DNA from: Stenotrophomonas maltophilia
Lineage (GTDB): Bacteria > Pseudomonadota > Gammaproteobacteria > Xanthomonadales > Xanthomonadaceae
Direction: 5' to 3'
NCBI GenBank assembly: GCA_002435595.1
Contig: DJBL01000077.1
Coordinates: 985-13,618, forward strand
Length of the DNA stretch: 12,634 nucleotides
Shown here: one piece after another, positions 1 through 7,217 of the stretch
How the letters are laid out: every line of letters starts with the position of its first letter
How positions within the stretch are numbered: position 1 is the stretch's first letter
Notes under the pieces: generated by a model
Seen by the model: only the letters and a program-made list of their open reading frames with translations
Database searches by the model: none
What the model was told of the DNA's origin: nothing
Made by a program: the position numbers and the translations under genes

Positions 1-2583
1 CTGGTGCTGGTCAACGGCCGCCGCCTGGGCATCAGCACCTCCGGCTACCAGGATCTGTCGGTCCTGCCGGTGTCGGCGATCGAGCGCATCGAAATCCTGA
101 AGGACGGCGCCTCGGCCATCTATGGCTCCGATGCCATGGCCGGCGTGGTGAACATCATCACCCGCAGCAATGTCAGCGGCGTGACCGCCAACGTCTACCA
201 CGGCCAGTTCAGCGAAGGCGACGGCGCACGCGACCGTTTCGACGTGGTTGCCGGCTGGTCCAACGACCGCTTCTCGGCCACCTTCGCCGCCGAGCATTCG
301 GAAGAAAAGGCCGTCTGGGCGCGTGATCGCGGCTTCAGCCAGTACTCCAACACCGACCGCCACCCGACCGAAGGCTGGACCACCACCAGCCAGTGGGGCC
401 AGTTCACCGGCGTGCGCGGTGCCGGCTGCACGGCGACCGCCGGTTGCGCGTATTCGCTCAATCGCGGCACCGACCCGACCAAGCCGGGCAACTACCACCT
501 GACCGACCCGGCCGCCTTCACCGGCGACACCAGCAACACCAACGATCAGATGCACCTGAGCTATCCGATCAAGCGTGACTCGCTGTTCTTCTCCGGCCAG
601 GCCAACATCACCGACAACGTCCGCTTCAAGACCGAGTTGGGCTACAACAAGCGCGAGTCGACCCGCGTCACCGCCGGCTACCCGCTGTCCTCCAGCACCC
701 TGGGTGCCACCGCAGCGGCCGGCAACATGGCCAGCAACAGCTACTTCAATCCGTTCGGCACCCAGAACGGCTTTGCCACCCCGACCTCGGTGGCCTGGAA
801 CCGTCGTACCTGGGAAATGCCGCGCGAAAGCACCAGCGAGCTGAAGACCTACCGCGCGGTTGCCGCGTTCGACGGTTCGTTCGACCTGGGTGAGCGTTAC
901 TTCGACTGGGAAGTGGGCTATCAGTACAGCAAGAACGAGCTGACCCAGCACACCACCGGCAACCTGCACAAGCAGCGCGTCATCGACGCCGTCGGCCCGT
1001 CCTACTTCAACGCCGCCACCGGCAAGGTCGAGTGCGGCACCGCCGCCGCGCCCAAGGGCAACGGCTGCATGGTGTGGAACCCGCTGGTGCCCTACGGCGT
1101 GAAGGACCCCTATGGTCTGGACGGCAACCAGGCCCTGCAGGACTGGCTGTTCCCGGCCGAGAACGCCACCGGCGAAACCTCGACCAAGAACTGGTTCGCC
1201 AACCTCAGCGGCAGCGCGTTCACCCTGCCGGCCGGTGACCTGGGCTTTGCCTTCGGCCTGGAAAACCGCGAAGAAAACGGCAAGTTCGTTCCCGACGCCC
1301 TGGCCCAGACCGGCGCGACCACCAACCTGGCCGCAGGCCCGACCGGTGGTTCGTACAAGGTCAAGGAAGCGTACCTGGAGTTGAACGTGCCGGTGCTGGC
1401 CGACCTGCCGGGCGCCAAGGAGCTGAGCTTCAGCGCCGCCACCCGCTACTCGGACTACAACACCTTCGGCGATACCCTCAACAGCAAGTTCGGCTTCAAG
1501 TGGCGTCCGCTGGACCAGCTGCTGGTCCGTGGTACGTGGGCCGAGGGCTTCCGCGCCCCGACCATCAACGACCTGTACGGTGGCGGTTCGGAAACCTTCG
1601 CCACCTTCAGCGATCCGTGCGACAGCGTCTACGGCTCGGCCAAGACCAACTCCGGCGTGCGTGCCCGTTGTGCGCAGGACATCGCCAACGTGGCCACGTT
1701 CCGCCAGCTGGACAGCACCAACAAGCCGACCTCCGGCTCCAGTGCCGCTACCCCGGTTGCGTTCACCTCCGGCTCCAACCCGCAGCTGCTGCCGGAAACC
1801 TCGACCAGCAGGACGCTGGGCGTGGTGTGGAGCCCCACCTTCATCAGCAACTTCAATGTGTCGCTGGACTGGTGGAAGATCCGCATCGACAACACGATCG
1901 TGTCCGACAGCCCGAACCAGATCCTGATCGACTGCTACGAGCAGGGCATCGAATCGCGTTGCGCACGCTTCTCGCGTGATCCGGTCACCGGCATCGTCAC
2001 CGGCCTGAAGTTCGGCAACCGCAATGCCGGTTTCGCCGAGACCGAAGGCTACGACATGGACCTGAGCTACCGTCTGGATACCGCCTACGGCAAGCTGAGC
2101 ACCTCCTGGACGACCACCTACGTCAGCTCCAACATCTACCGTTCGTCCAACGACACCGCCACGGTGCCGACCACGATCAACGGTATCGCCGCCAACACCG
2201 GCATCGGCTTCCGCGTGCGCTCCAATGCCACCGTGGGCTGGGACCTGGAGAACTTCGGCGTCAGCTGGAGCGCGCGTTACTACTCCGGCGTCAAGGAACA
2301 GTGCCTGAGCCTGCCGAACCATCCGGACGAGTGCTCCGATCCGGGCGTGTACGCTCCGTGGTACAAGGGCGCACGCAACTACAACGAGCGTGGTTCGGTG
2401 ACCTTCCACGACGTGCAGGCGCGCTACAAGCTGCCGTGGAACGCCACGGTCTCGATCGGTGCCAACAACGTGTTCAACCGTCTGGGCCCGGTGATGTACA
2501 CCAAGCCGAACTCGGTGTACTCGTACTACGGCGGTTTCGACATCGGTCGCTTCGTGTACATGCAGTACAAGCAGCAGTTCTGA
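1..2583 (+). CDS. TonB-dependent outer-membrane receptor (5' partial)
   Basis: The reading frame is open from the first base, so the start, signal peptide and first part of the plug lie upstream; the GTG at 4 is internal. About 860 residues are visible. The first ~60 are the end of the plug domain (VNGRR, then RIEILKDGASAIYGSDAMAG and VVNIITR, classic TonB-plug motifs). The rest is a 22-strand-type barrel with alternating aromatic strands, a GFRAPTINDLY segment typical of these receptors, and a C-terminal strand ending in Phe (YKQQF), the usual BamA-recognition signal. Such receptors import large ligands (siderophores, glycans, peptides) using TonB-ExbBD energy. Substrate cannot be read from sequence. 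All ten visible cysteines fall in five close pairs, probably disulfides in surface loops. The gene is followed by its own terminator, so it is the last gene of its transcript. Confidence 0.95.
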   Translation: MVLVNGRRLGISTSGYQDLSVLPVSAIERIEILKDGASAIYGSDAMAGVVNIITRSNVSGVTANVYHGQFSEGDGARDRFDVVAGWSNDRFSATFAAEHSEEKAVWARDRGFSQYSNTDRHPTEGWTTTSQWGQFTGVRGAGCTATAGCAYSLNRGTDPTKPGNYHLTDPAAFTGDTSNTNDQMHLSYPIKRDSLFFSGQANITDNVRFKTELGYNKRESTRVTAGYPLSSSTLGATAAAGNMASNSYFNPFGTQNGFATPTSVAWNRRTWEMPRESTSELKTYRAVAAFDGSFDLGERYFDWEVGYQYSKNELTQHTTGNLHKQRVIDAVGPSYFNAATGKVECGTAAAPKGNGCMVWNPLVPYGVKDPYGLDGNQALQDWLFPAENATGETSTKNWFANLSGSAFTLPAGDLGFAFGLENREENGKFVPDALAQTGATTNLAAGPTGGSYKVKEAYLELNVPVLADLPGAKELSFSAATRYSDYNTFGDTLNSKFGFKWRPLDQLLVRGTWAEGFRAPTINDLYGGGSETFATFSDPCDSVYGSAKTNSGVRARCAQDIANVATFRQLDSTNKPTSGSSAATPVAFTSGSNPQLLPETSTSRTLGVVWSPTFISNFNVSLDWWKIRIDNTIVSDSPNQILIDCYEQGIESRCARFSRDPVTGIVTGLKFGNRNAGFAETEGYDMDLSYRLDTAYGKLSTSWTTTYVSSNIYRSSNDTATVPTTINGIAANTGIGFRVRSNATVGWDLENFGVSWSARYYSGVKEQCLSLPNHPDECSDPGVYAPWYKGARNYNERGSVTFHDVQARYKLPWNATVSIGANNVFNRLGPVMYTKPNSVYSYYGGFDIGRFVYMQYKQQF

Positions 2584-2610
2584 TCGCTGCCAGGTAGCAT
2601 CGCTGGACCC

Positions 2611-2641
2611 ACCACGGCCCTTCGGGGCCGTGGTTTTTTTT
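2611..2641 (+). terminator. Rho-independent terminator after the TonB receptor
   Basis: A perfect 10-bp stem (accacggccc / gggccgtggt) closes a stable TTCG tetraloop. The 3' arm runs into eight consecutive T residues (2634-2641). It begins 27 nt after the receptor stop codon and ends transcription before the glycosyltransferase gene. Confidence 0.95.
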
Positions 2642-2731
2642 GCGCTGCCGCCCGACCGGCAGCCCCGTCATGCAGCGGTCATACCGACGTCATGTCGGCT
2701 ACATCGCGCGCGCCCAGCATGCCCCCATACC

Positions 2732-2736
2732 GGAGG
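2732..2736 (+). promoter_or_regulatory. Shine-Dalgarno site that fixes the glycosyltransferase start
   Basis: GGAGG lies 6 nt upstream of the ATG at 2743. An in-frame ATG at 2692 would add 17 residues with no ribosome-binding site and no family similarity, so 2743 is preferred. Confidence 0.85.
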
Positions 2737-2742
2737 CCCGCC

Positions 2743-3882
2743 ATGCGCTATGCCATCGTCACTGAAACGTACCCCCCCGAAGTCAACGGCGTTGCCCTGA
2801 CCGTGCAGGGACTGGAACAGGGACTGCGCGCAGCCGGCCACCAGGTCGACCTGGTCCGCCCGCGCCAGACCAGCGAAGCCGACCCGGCCCAGGACACCCT
2901 GCTGGTTGCCGGCGCGGGACTGCCACGCTATCCCGGCCTGCGCTTTGGCCTGCCCGCGCCCAAGCGACTGGCACGCCAGTGGCAGCAGCAGCGCCCCGAT
3001 GCCATCTACATCGCCACCGAAGGCCCGCTCGGCTGGTCGGCGCTGCGCACCGCGCGCCGGCTCGGCATTCCGGTGGCCAGCGGCTTCCACACCCGTTTCG
3101 ACGAATACCTGCCCGACTACGGCGTGGCTTGGCTGCAGGCTGCAGCCCTGCGCTGGATGCGACGCTTCCACAACCAGGCCGATGCCACCCTGGTGCCTAC
3201 CCAGGAGCTGCAGCAGTTCCTCGGCGAGCAGGGCTTCGACCGGGTCCGCCTGCTGGCCCGCGCAGTGGACAGCAGCCAGTTCGAGCCGCAGCGCCGCGAC
3301 CCGGCCCTGCGCGAAGAATGGGGCATCGACGGCAACGGGTTTGCGGCCATCTACGTGGGCCGGATCGCACCGGAGAAGAACCTCGGCCTGGCAGTGAAGG
3401 CGTTTCGCCGGCTCCAGCAGATCCGGCCCAAGGCACGCTTCATCTGGGTGGGCGATGGCCCCTCGCGCGAGAAGCTGGCGCACGAAAACCCCGACTTCAT
3501 TTTCTGCGGCGTGCAGCGCGGCGATGCCCTGGCCCGCCACTTCGCCAGCGGCGACCTGTTCCTGTTTCCCAGCCGCAGCGAAACCTTCGGCAACGTCACC
3601 CTGGAGGCGATGGCCAGCGGCGTGGCGACGGTGGCCTTCGACTACGGCGCGGCGCGCGAGTACCTGCGCACCGACGAGAACGGCATGGCAGTCAACGATG
3701 ACAGTGGCTTCGTGGCCGCCGCCCTGCAGCTGGCCGGCGACGACGTGCTGCGCGCGCGGCTCGGGCGCAACGCCGCCACTGCGATGAAGCGCCTGCATCC
3801 GCAGCAGGTGGTGGCCGAGTTCGATGCGTTGCTGGCCGAACTGGCGCAGTCCCGGAGGTCGCATGCCGACCACGCCGCTTGA
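2743..3882 (+). CDS. GT4-family (GT-B fold) glycosyltransferase, possibly lipid-acceptor
   Basis: This 379-residue protein starts MRYAIVTETYPPEVNG, the N-terminal beta-strand and glycine loop of retaining GT4 enzymes. The donor-site signature is complete: GRIAPEKN with R207 and K212 for the nucleotide-sugar phosphates, and the E-x7-E pair in ETFGNVTLE (E280, E288). The FHTRFDEYL segment near residue 116 resembles a subgroup that includes sulfoquinovosyl-, glucuronosyl- and mannosyl-transferases acting on diacylglycerol or phosphatidylinositol-type lipids; this comparison is from memory. There is no signal peptide or membrane helix, so it is a cytosolic or peripheral inner-membrane enzyme. It overlaps the next gene, a PAP2 phosphatase, by 20 nt, which suggests shared function, perhaps glycolipid synthesis. 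Donor and acceptor are unproven; an exopolysaccharide role is the alternative. Confidence 0.88.
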   Translation: MRYAIVTETYPPEVNGVALTVQGLEQGLRAAGHQVDLVRPRQTSEADPAQDTLLVAGAGLPRYPGLRFGLPAPKRLARQWQQQRPDAIYIATEGPLGWSALRTARRLGIPVASGFHTRFDEYLPDYGVAWLQAAALRWMRRFHNQADATLVPTQELQQFLGEQGFDRVRLLARAVDSSQFEPQRRDPALREEWGIDGNGFAAIYVGRIAPEKNLGLAVKAFRRLQQIRPKARFIWVGDGPSREKLAHENPDFIFCGVQRGDALARHFASGDLFLFPSRSETFGNVTLEAMASGVATVAFDYGAAREYLRTDENGMAVNDDSGFVAAALQLAGDDVLRARLGRNAATAMKRLHPQQVVAEFDALLAELAQSRRSHADHAA

Positions 3883-4402
3883 GGCCCTGCGCGGGCGCGA
3901 AGCGCGCTGGTGCCGCCGCGCCAACCACTACTGCCGGCGCCGCCGCGTGCGCCAGCTGTTCGCCGCGGTCAGCCGCGCCGGCGATGGCGTGTTCTGGTAT
4001 GCGTTGATGGCCGCGTTGATCGTGCTCGATGGCCTCGAAGGCCTGCAGGCGTCGGTGCACATGGCCGCCACCGGGCTGGCGGCGCTGCTGCTGTACAAGG
4101 GCCTCAAGCGCTGGACCCGGCGCCCGCGCCCGTATGCCGCCGACCTGCGCATCCGCGCCTGGGTGGCGCCGCTGGACGAGTTCAGTTTCCCCTCCGGGCA
4201 CACCCTGCACGCGGTGTCCTTCACCATCGTGGCGCTGGCCTACTACCCGTGGCTGGCGCCGGTGCTGGTGCCGTTCACCGCTGCGGTGGGGCTGTCGCGG
4301 GTGGTGCTGGGCCTGCACTATCCCAGCGACGTGCTGGCGGCCACCGCGATCGCCACCGCGCTGGCCGGCGCCAGCCTGCGCTGGCTGCCACTGGCCCTGT
4401 AA
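3863..4402 (+). CDS. PAP2-family membrane phosphatase
   Basis: This 179-residue protein has all three motifs of the PAP2 acid-phosphatase superfamily: K-x6-RP (K82, R89-P90), PSGH (110-113) and SR-x5-H-x3-D (S145-R146, H152, D156). H152 is the expected phospho-histidine nucleophile and H113 the acid. Hydrophobic segments around 43-57, 65-80, 115-143 and 157-178 make it an integral inner-membrane protein. The N-terminus is very basic. Family members dephosphorylate phosphatidic acid, phosphatidylglycerophosphate, undecaprenyl diphosphate or lipid A; sequence alone does not choose. The ATG at 3863 has GGAGG 4 nt upstream, inside the end of the glycosyltransferase gene. Overlap of 20 nt in another frame implies translational coupling. 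An upstream in-frame ATG at 3824 was rejected for lack of a ribosome-binding site. Confidence 0.88.
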   Translation: MPTTPLEALRGREARWCRRANHYCRRRRVRQLFAAVSRAGDGVFWYALMAALIVLDGLEGLQASVHMAATGLAALLLYKGLKRWTRRPRPYAADLRIRAWVAPLDEFSFPSGHTLHAVSFTIVALAYYPWLAPVLVPFTAAVGLSRVVLGLHYPSDVLAATAIATALAGASLRWLPLAL

Positions 4403-4411
4403 CCGGCGGCT

Positions 4412-4425
4412 GCCGGCGCGCCGGC
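4412..4425. repeat. Perfect 14-bp GC palindrome after the PAP2 gene
   Basis: gccggcgcgccggc reads identically on both strands, 9 nt after the PAP2 stop codon and upstream of the lpxH promoter element. It has no loop and no T-tract, so it is a poor intrinsic terminator. It could impede RNA polymerase or be chance in GC-rich DNA. Confidence 0.5.
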
Positions 4426-4490
4426 CGGCCACGCATGCTCAGGCGCCGCCTTGCCATCGGCGCACCGCAGCGGAGCGGTCCAACCCGTTT

Positions 4491-4496
4491 TACAAT
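4491..4496 (+). promoter_or_regulatory. Probable -10 element for leaderless lpxH
   Basis: TACAAT, preceded by TTT, stands out in GC-rich surroundings and ends 6 nt before the lpxH ATG at 4503. With standard spacing, transcription would begin at or within a base of the start codon. No good -35 hexamer is seen 16-18 nt upstream (the region reads cagcgg), and no Shine-Dalgarno sequence lies within 20 nt of the ATG. Confidence 0.6.
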
Positions 4497-4502
4497 GCGC
4501 GC

Positions 4503-5246
4503 ATGACCACGCTGTTCATTTCCGATCTGCACCTGGACCCGAGCCGTCCAGCCATTACCGAGCTGTTCCTGGCGTTCCTGCGCGATGAAGCGATGCAGGC
4601 CGACGCCCTGTACATCCTGGGCGACCTGTTCGAAGCGTGGATCGGCGATGACACCCCGTCGGCCGCCGCCGACGCGGTGGCCGAGGCGCTGCATGCGGTG
4701 GCCGACGCCGGCGTGCCGGTGTACTTCATCCGCGGCAACCGCGATTTCCTGGTCGGCAACGACTACGCGCGTCGTGCCGGCTTGCGCATCCTGCCCGACC
4801 CCAGCGTCATCGACCTGTACGGCCGCCCGGTGCTGCTCCAGCACGGCGACCTGCTGTGCACCGACGACGTGGCCTACCAGCAGTTCCGCGCCCAGACCCG
4901 CGACCCGCAGTTCCAGGCCCAGTTCCTGTCCCAGCCGCTGGCCGCGCGGATCGCCTTCGCGCAGAAGGCGCGCGATGCCAGCCAGGCGCGCCAGTCGGAA
5001 ATGAAGCAGGACGACCGCTCCACCTTCGAGACCGTCACCGACGTGGCCCCGGCCGAGGTGGATGCCACCTTCGCGCGGCATGGCGTGGACACCATGATCC
5101 ACGGCCACACCCATCGCCCGGCGATCCATGCGCTGCAGGCGGGGGGCCGCGACTGCACCCGCATCGTGCTCGGCGACTGGTACGAACAGGGCTCGGTGCT
5201 GCGGGTCACGCCGCAGGGCTGGACGCTCGACACCTTGAAGCGCTGA
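4503..5246 (+). CDS. lpxH: UDP-2,3-diacylglucosamine diphosphatase LpxH
   Basis: LpxH hydrolyses UDP-2,3-diacylglucosamine to lipid X and UMP at the cytoplasmic face of the inner membrane, the fourth step of lipid A synthesis. The 247-residue protein carries the full calcineurin-like metallophosphoesterase set: SDLHL (D8, H10), GDLFEAWIGDD (D41), GNRD (N79), HGD (H114) and GHTHRP (H202, H204). The first five ligand positions have the same numbers as in the E. coli enzyme, which supports the start at 4503. R80 follows N79 as in the family. The frame is open further upstream to 4029 through the PAP2 gene, but that part is out-of-frame shadow. It is probably transcribed from its own promoter with little or no leader. 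A short exported-protein gene follows closely. Confidence 0.96.
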   Translation: MTTLFISDLHLDPSRPAITELFLAFLRDEAMQADALYILGDLFEAWIGDDTPSAAADAVAEALHAVADAGVPVYFIRGNRDFLVGNDYARRAGLRILPDPSVIDLYGRPVLLQHGDLLCTDDVAYQQFRAQTRDPQFQAQFLSQPLAARIAFAQKARDASQARQSEMKQDDRSTFETVTDVAPAEVDATFARHGVDTMIHGHTHRPAIHALQAGGRDCTRIVLGDWYEQGSVLRVTPQGWTLDTLKR

Positions 5247-5263
5247 GCCGCGTGCGCAGCAGC

Positions 5264-5914
5264 ATGTACCGGGCGATCGCGATGATCGTCCTGCTCGGCG
5301 CCTGCCCGCCGTGGGTGGCCGCCGCCGCGCCGGCCCAGCGCGAGACCTTGGCAGCGGCCGAGCAGGTCGAGCCCGATCCACAGGCACCGCAGGTCGGCAC
5401 CGGCCCGCACCGCGTGCAGTTCGTCCTGCACGATACGGTCAGCGCCGCGCCGGCCGCGATGCGCCCGTTCGCGCTGTCGCACACCGCGTTCGATCTGCCG
5501 TTCGTGCGCGAAGAGAAGGATGTCTACCAGGGCATCACCGATGCGCGCGGACGCACCCCCGTGTTCGCCTTCGAGCAGGCACCGCCGGCCGCCGGCTGGG
5601 TCCTGCTGGAACGCTTCGGCAGTGGCCCCTTTGGCGAACGGATGCGCCTGCACGGCGGCGGCGACCACGCTGTCGCCGCCATGCCGTACGAGGTGGTGGT
5701 GTGCGGCCAGACCCCGCGCCTGTACCGCGGGGTCAGCAATGCACGCGGGGAGACCGCCTACGTGGCCACCAGCCGCGTGGTGGACCTGCTGCTCTATATC
5801 GACAGCGACAGCGACAGCGGCGCCGATGCCGACGCGCCGACCGCGGCGATCCAGCCCGGCGACGGCGCCCTGGCCCTGCAGCGCTGCCGCGAGCACCAGG
5901 GGCAGCGCCCCTGA
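5264..5914 (+). CDS. Unrecognised exported protein or lipoprotein with two GxTDAxGxT-type repeats
   Basis: I do not recognise this 216-residue protein. The N-terminus MYRAIAMIVLLGAC is a short basic plus hydrophobic export signal; LGAC is an acceptable lipobox (Cys14), and a signal peptidase I site after the following AAAA run is the alternative. An in-frame GTG at 5252 would give a longer, more usual 18-residue lipoprotein signal; neither start has a clear ribosome-binding site. The mature part holds two related half repeats: around 68-101 (PFALS... YQGITDARGRTPVF) and 141-167 (PYEVV... YRGVSNARGETAYV). This G-x-T/S-D/N-A-x-G-x-T pattern is seen in transthyretin/SpaA-like beta-sandwiches. 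An Asp/Ser-rich stretch (180-191) follows the second repeat. It lies 5-17 nt behind lpxH, so it is probably cotranscribed. A periplasmic or surface role is inferred; function unknown. Confidence 0.7.
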   Translation: MYRAIAMIVLLGACPPWVAAAAPAQRETLAAAEQVEPDPQAPQVGTGPHRVQFVLHDTVSAAPAAMRPFALSHTAFDLPFVREEKDVYQGITDARGRTPVFAFEQAPPAAGWVLLERFGSGPFGERMRLHGGGDHAVAAMPYEVVVCGQTPRLYRGVSNARGETAYVATSRVVDLLLYIDSDSDSGADADAPTAAIQPGDGALALQRCREHQGQRP

Positions 5915-5921
5915 TCGGTGG

Positions 5922-5954
5922 CTGCCTGCCACCGCAGTGCGCGGTGGCAGGCAG
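5922..5954. terminator. Bidirectional hairpin between convergent genes
   Basis: Perfect 14-bp inverted repeat (ctgcctgccaccgc / gcggtggcaggcag) with a 5-nt loop (agtgc). It sits in the 49-nt gap between the exported-protein stop (5914) and the metalloprotease stop (5964). There is no T-tract on either side, so it may act as a weak or Rho-assisted terminator for both strands or as an mRNA 3'-end stabiliser. Confidence 0.7.
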
Positions 5955-5963
5955 GCCGCCCGG

Positions 5964-7217
5964 TCAACGGAACGCGGCCACGGTGGCCTTGGTGTTGACC
6001 AGCACGCGCTGGTTGTCGGCGCTGCTGGCGATGCCCATCGGCACGCCGTTGTAGTTGATGTTGGGGTTGGACCAGAAGTTCAACCGCGGGCAGCCGGCGG
6101 TGCAGGCGTAGGCCATGATGGTGCGCCAGCGTGCGCCGGTGGCCGGCTCGTAGCGGTAGCCATGGCCGTAGCTGTAGGGCGAGGTGCTGGGATCGGTGGC
6201 GATGTCGTGGCGCGCGCTCTGCAGGTGCCCGATTTCATGGGCGAAGGAGTAGTACCCGGTGGCGCAGTCCCAATGCACCGCCGCGAACGCGGTGGCCGCG
6301 GTGGAGCCGATGCCCGAGGCCAGGCCGCAGGAGCTGGCATTGTTGATCACCAGCACGGCCACGTCGGCGCGGGTGGTGTTGCGGCTGGCATGGATGCTGT
6401 CCATCACCCCGTCGCTGGTACTGCGAAAGCGCGACAGGTCGGTGGAGAAGCTGTTCGACTCGGCGTAGCTGGTGGTCTCGTAACCGGCCAGTTCCAGGGT
6501 GATGCCCACGTTGCTGTTGATGTAGCCCTGGTTGGATTCGGCCACGGCCAACTGCACCAGCGACTGCATGTTGCCGCCATACGCGGCCACCGCACCGTTG
6601 GTGGCCACCACCAGCACGCGGATGGTGGCCGGGCTGCCGGACGAGGCGGCGGCGATGCCGGCGCGGTCGCTGACCGGCATGGCCACCTGCGGCAGGCTGT
6701 TGTAGTCGGCCGGATGGTCGGCCGGTATCCGGGATTCGTCCACCTCCACCAGCACGTGACGACCATCGCTGAGCGGGCGCAGGCGATACAACTGGCCATC
6801 CTTGCGGATCGAGCCGGTCACCGTATCGCCCGAGCGCACCAGGATCACCGAATTGGCCGGATCGGCGCCGGCGGCCTTGCCGGTGAGGCTGGCCTGGCGC
6901 GCCTGCAACTGCCCGTACCAGATGCTGCCGCCGTCCGGCAGCGCCTGCACGCGTTGCTGCAGCGCCTGCACCGGGGTGCCGAGCAGCTCGAATTCCAGGT
7001 GGCGGGCATTGGCGCCCACCGCGGCGGCATCCACCCGCACCTCCTGCACCGCCGCCGTGGATGCGGCCGACAACACCGCCTGCGCCGCCGGCTGGTTGGC
7101 CGCCCCGGCGCGGCTGAGCACCGTCACCGGTTCAAACAGCGGGGCCGCGCTGGCAGCGCCGGCCGCGGCCAGGCACAACGTGATCACACCTGCAGCCTTG
7201 CTCATCGATCTGGACAT
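5964..7217 (-). CDS. Secreted M12/M72-type zinc metalloprotease (peptidyl-Asp endopeptidase-like)
   Basis: This 417-residue preproprotein begins with a Sec signal (hydrophobic VITLCLAAAG, cleavage near ASAA at 22-25). A propeptide runs to about 195 and the catalytic domain fills the rest. Zinc motif HEIGHLQSARH places ligands at H327, H331, H337 and catalytic E328; TIMAY (366-370) is the metzincin Met-turn. The C-terminal sequence (GHGY, RTIMAY, WSNPN, YNGVPMG, ending TVAAFR) resembles peptidyl-Asp metallopeptidases of the Asp-N (M72) type as I remember them. Four cysteines (297, 318, 372, 376) could form two disulfides. The propeptide has no cysteine, so no cysteine switch. Position 334 is Ser where metzincins normally have Gly. 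The ATG at 7217 is chosen for its AGAGAGA ribosome-binding site 7 nt upstream; the frame extends to 7295 without a better signal. Product is probably released outside the cell for protein degradation. Confidence 0.9.
   Translation of the reverse strand: MSRSMSKAAGVITLCLAAAGAASAAPLFEPVTVLSRAGAANQPAAQAVLSAASTAAVQEVRVDAAAVGANARHLEFELLGTPVQALQQRVQALPDGGSIWYGQLQARQASLTGKAAGADPANSVILVRSGDTVTGSIRKDGQLYRLRPLSDGRHVLVEVDESRIPADHPADYNSLPQVAMPVSDRAGIAAASSGSPATIRVLVVATNGAVAAYGGNMQSLVQLAVAESNQGYINSNVGITLELAGYETTSYAESNSFSTDLSRFRSTSDGVMDSIHASRNTTRADVAVLVINNASSCGLASGIGSTAATAFAAVHWDCATGYYSFAHEIGHLQSARHDIATDPSTSPYSYGHGYRYEPATGARWRTIMAYACTAGCPRLNFWSNPNINYNGVPMGIASSADNQRVLVNTKATVAAFR

Noticed and set aside
2695..2715. 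Small inverted repeat and possible promoter upstream of the glycosyltransferase
   Set aside because: Only a 5-bp dyad (ccgac/gtcgg) and no recognisable -35/-10 pair, so not reported as a feature.
2668..3924. 418-codon minus-strand open frame opposite the glycosyltransferase
   Set aside because: Shadow of a GC-rich gene; composition is atypical and no domain is visible.
4029..4502. N-terminal extension of the lpxH frame
   Set aside because: Overlaps the PAP2 gene out of frame; the metal-ligand numbering from the ATG at 4503 matches known LpxH.
3692..5387. Long minus-strand open frames opposite PAP2 and lpxH
   Set aside because: Both opposing plus-strand genes have complete catalytic motifs; these are composition artefacts.
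5801..5818. Three tandem copies of gacagc in the exported-protein gene
   Set aside because: Keeps frame and encodes a DSDSDS run; too short to argue for phase variation or repeat function.
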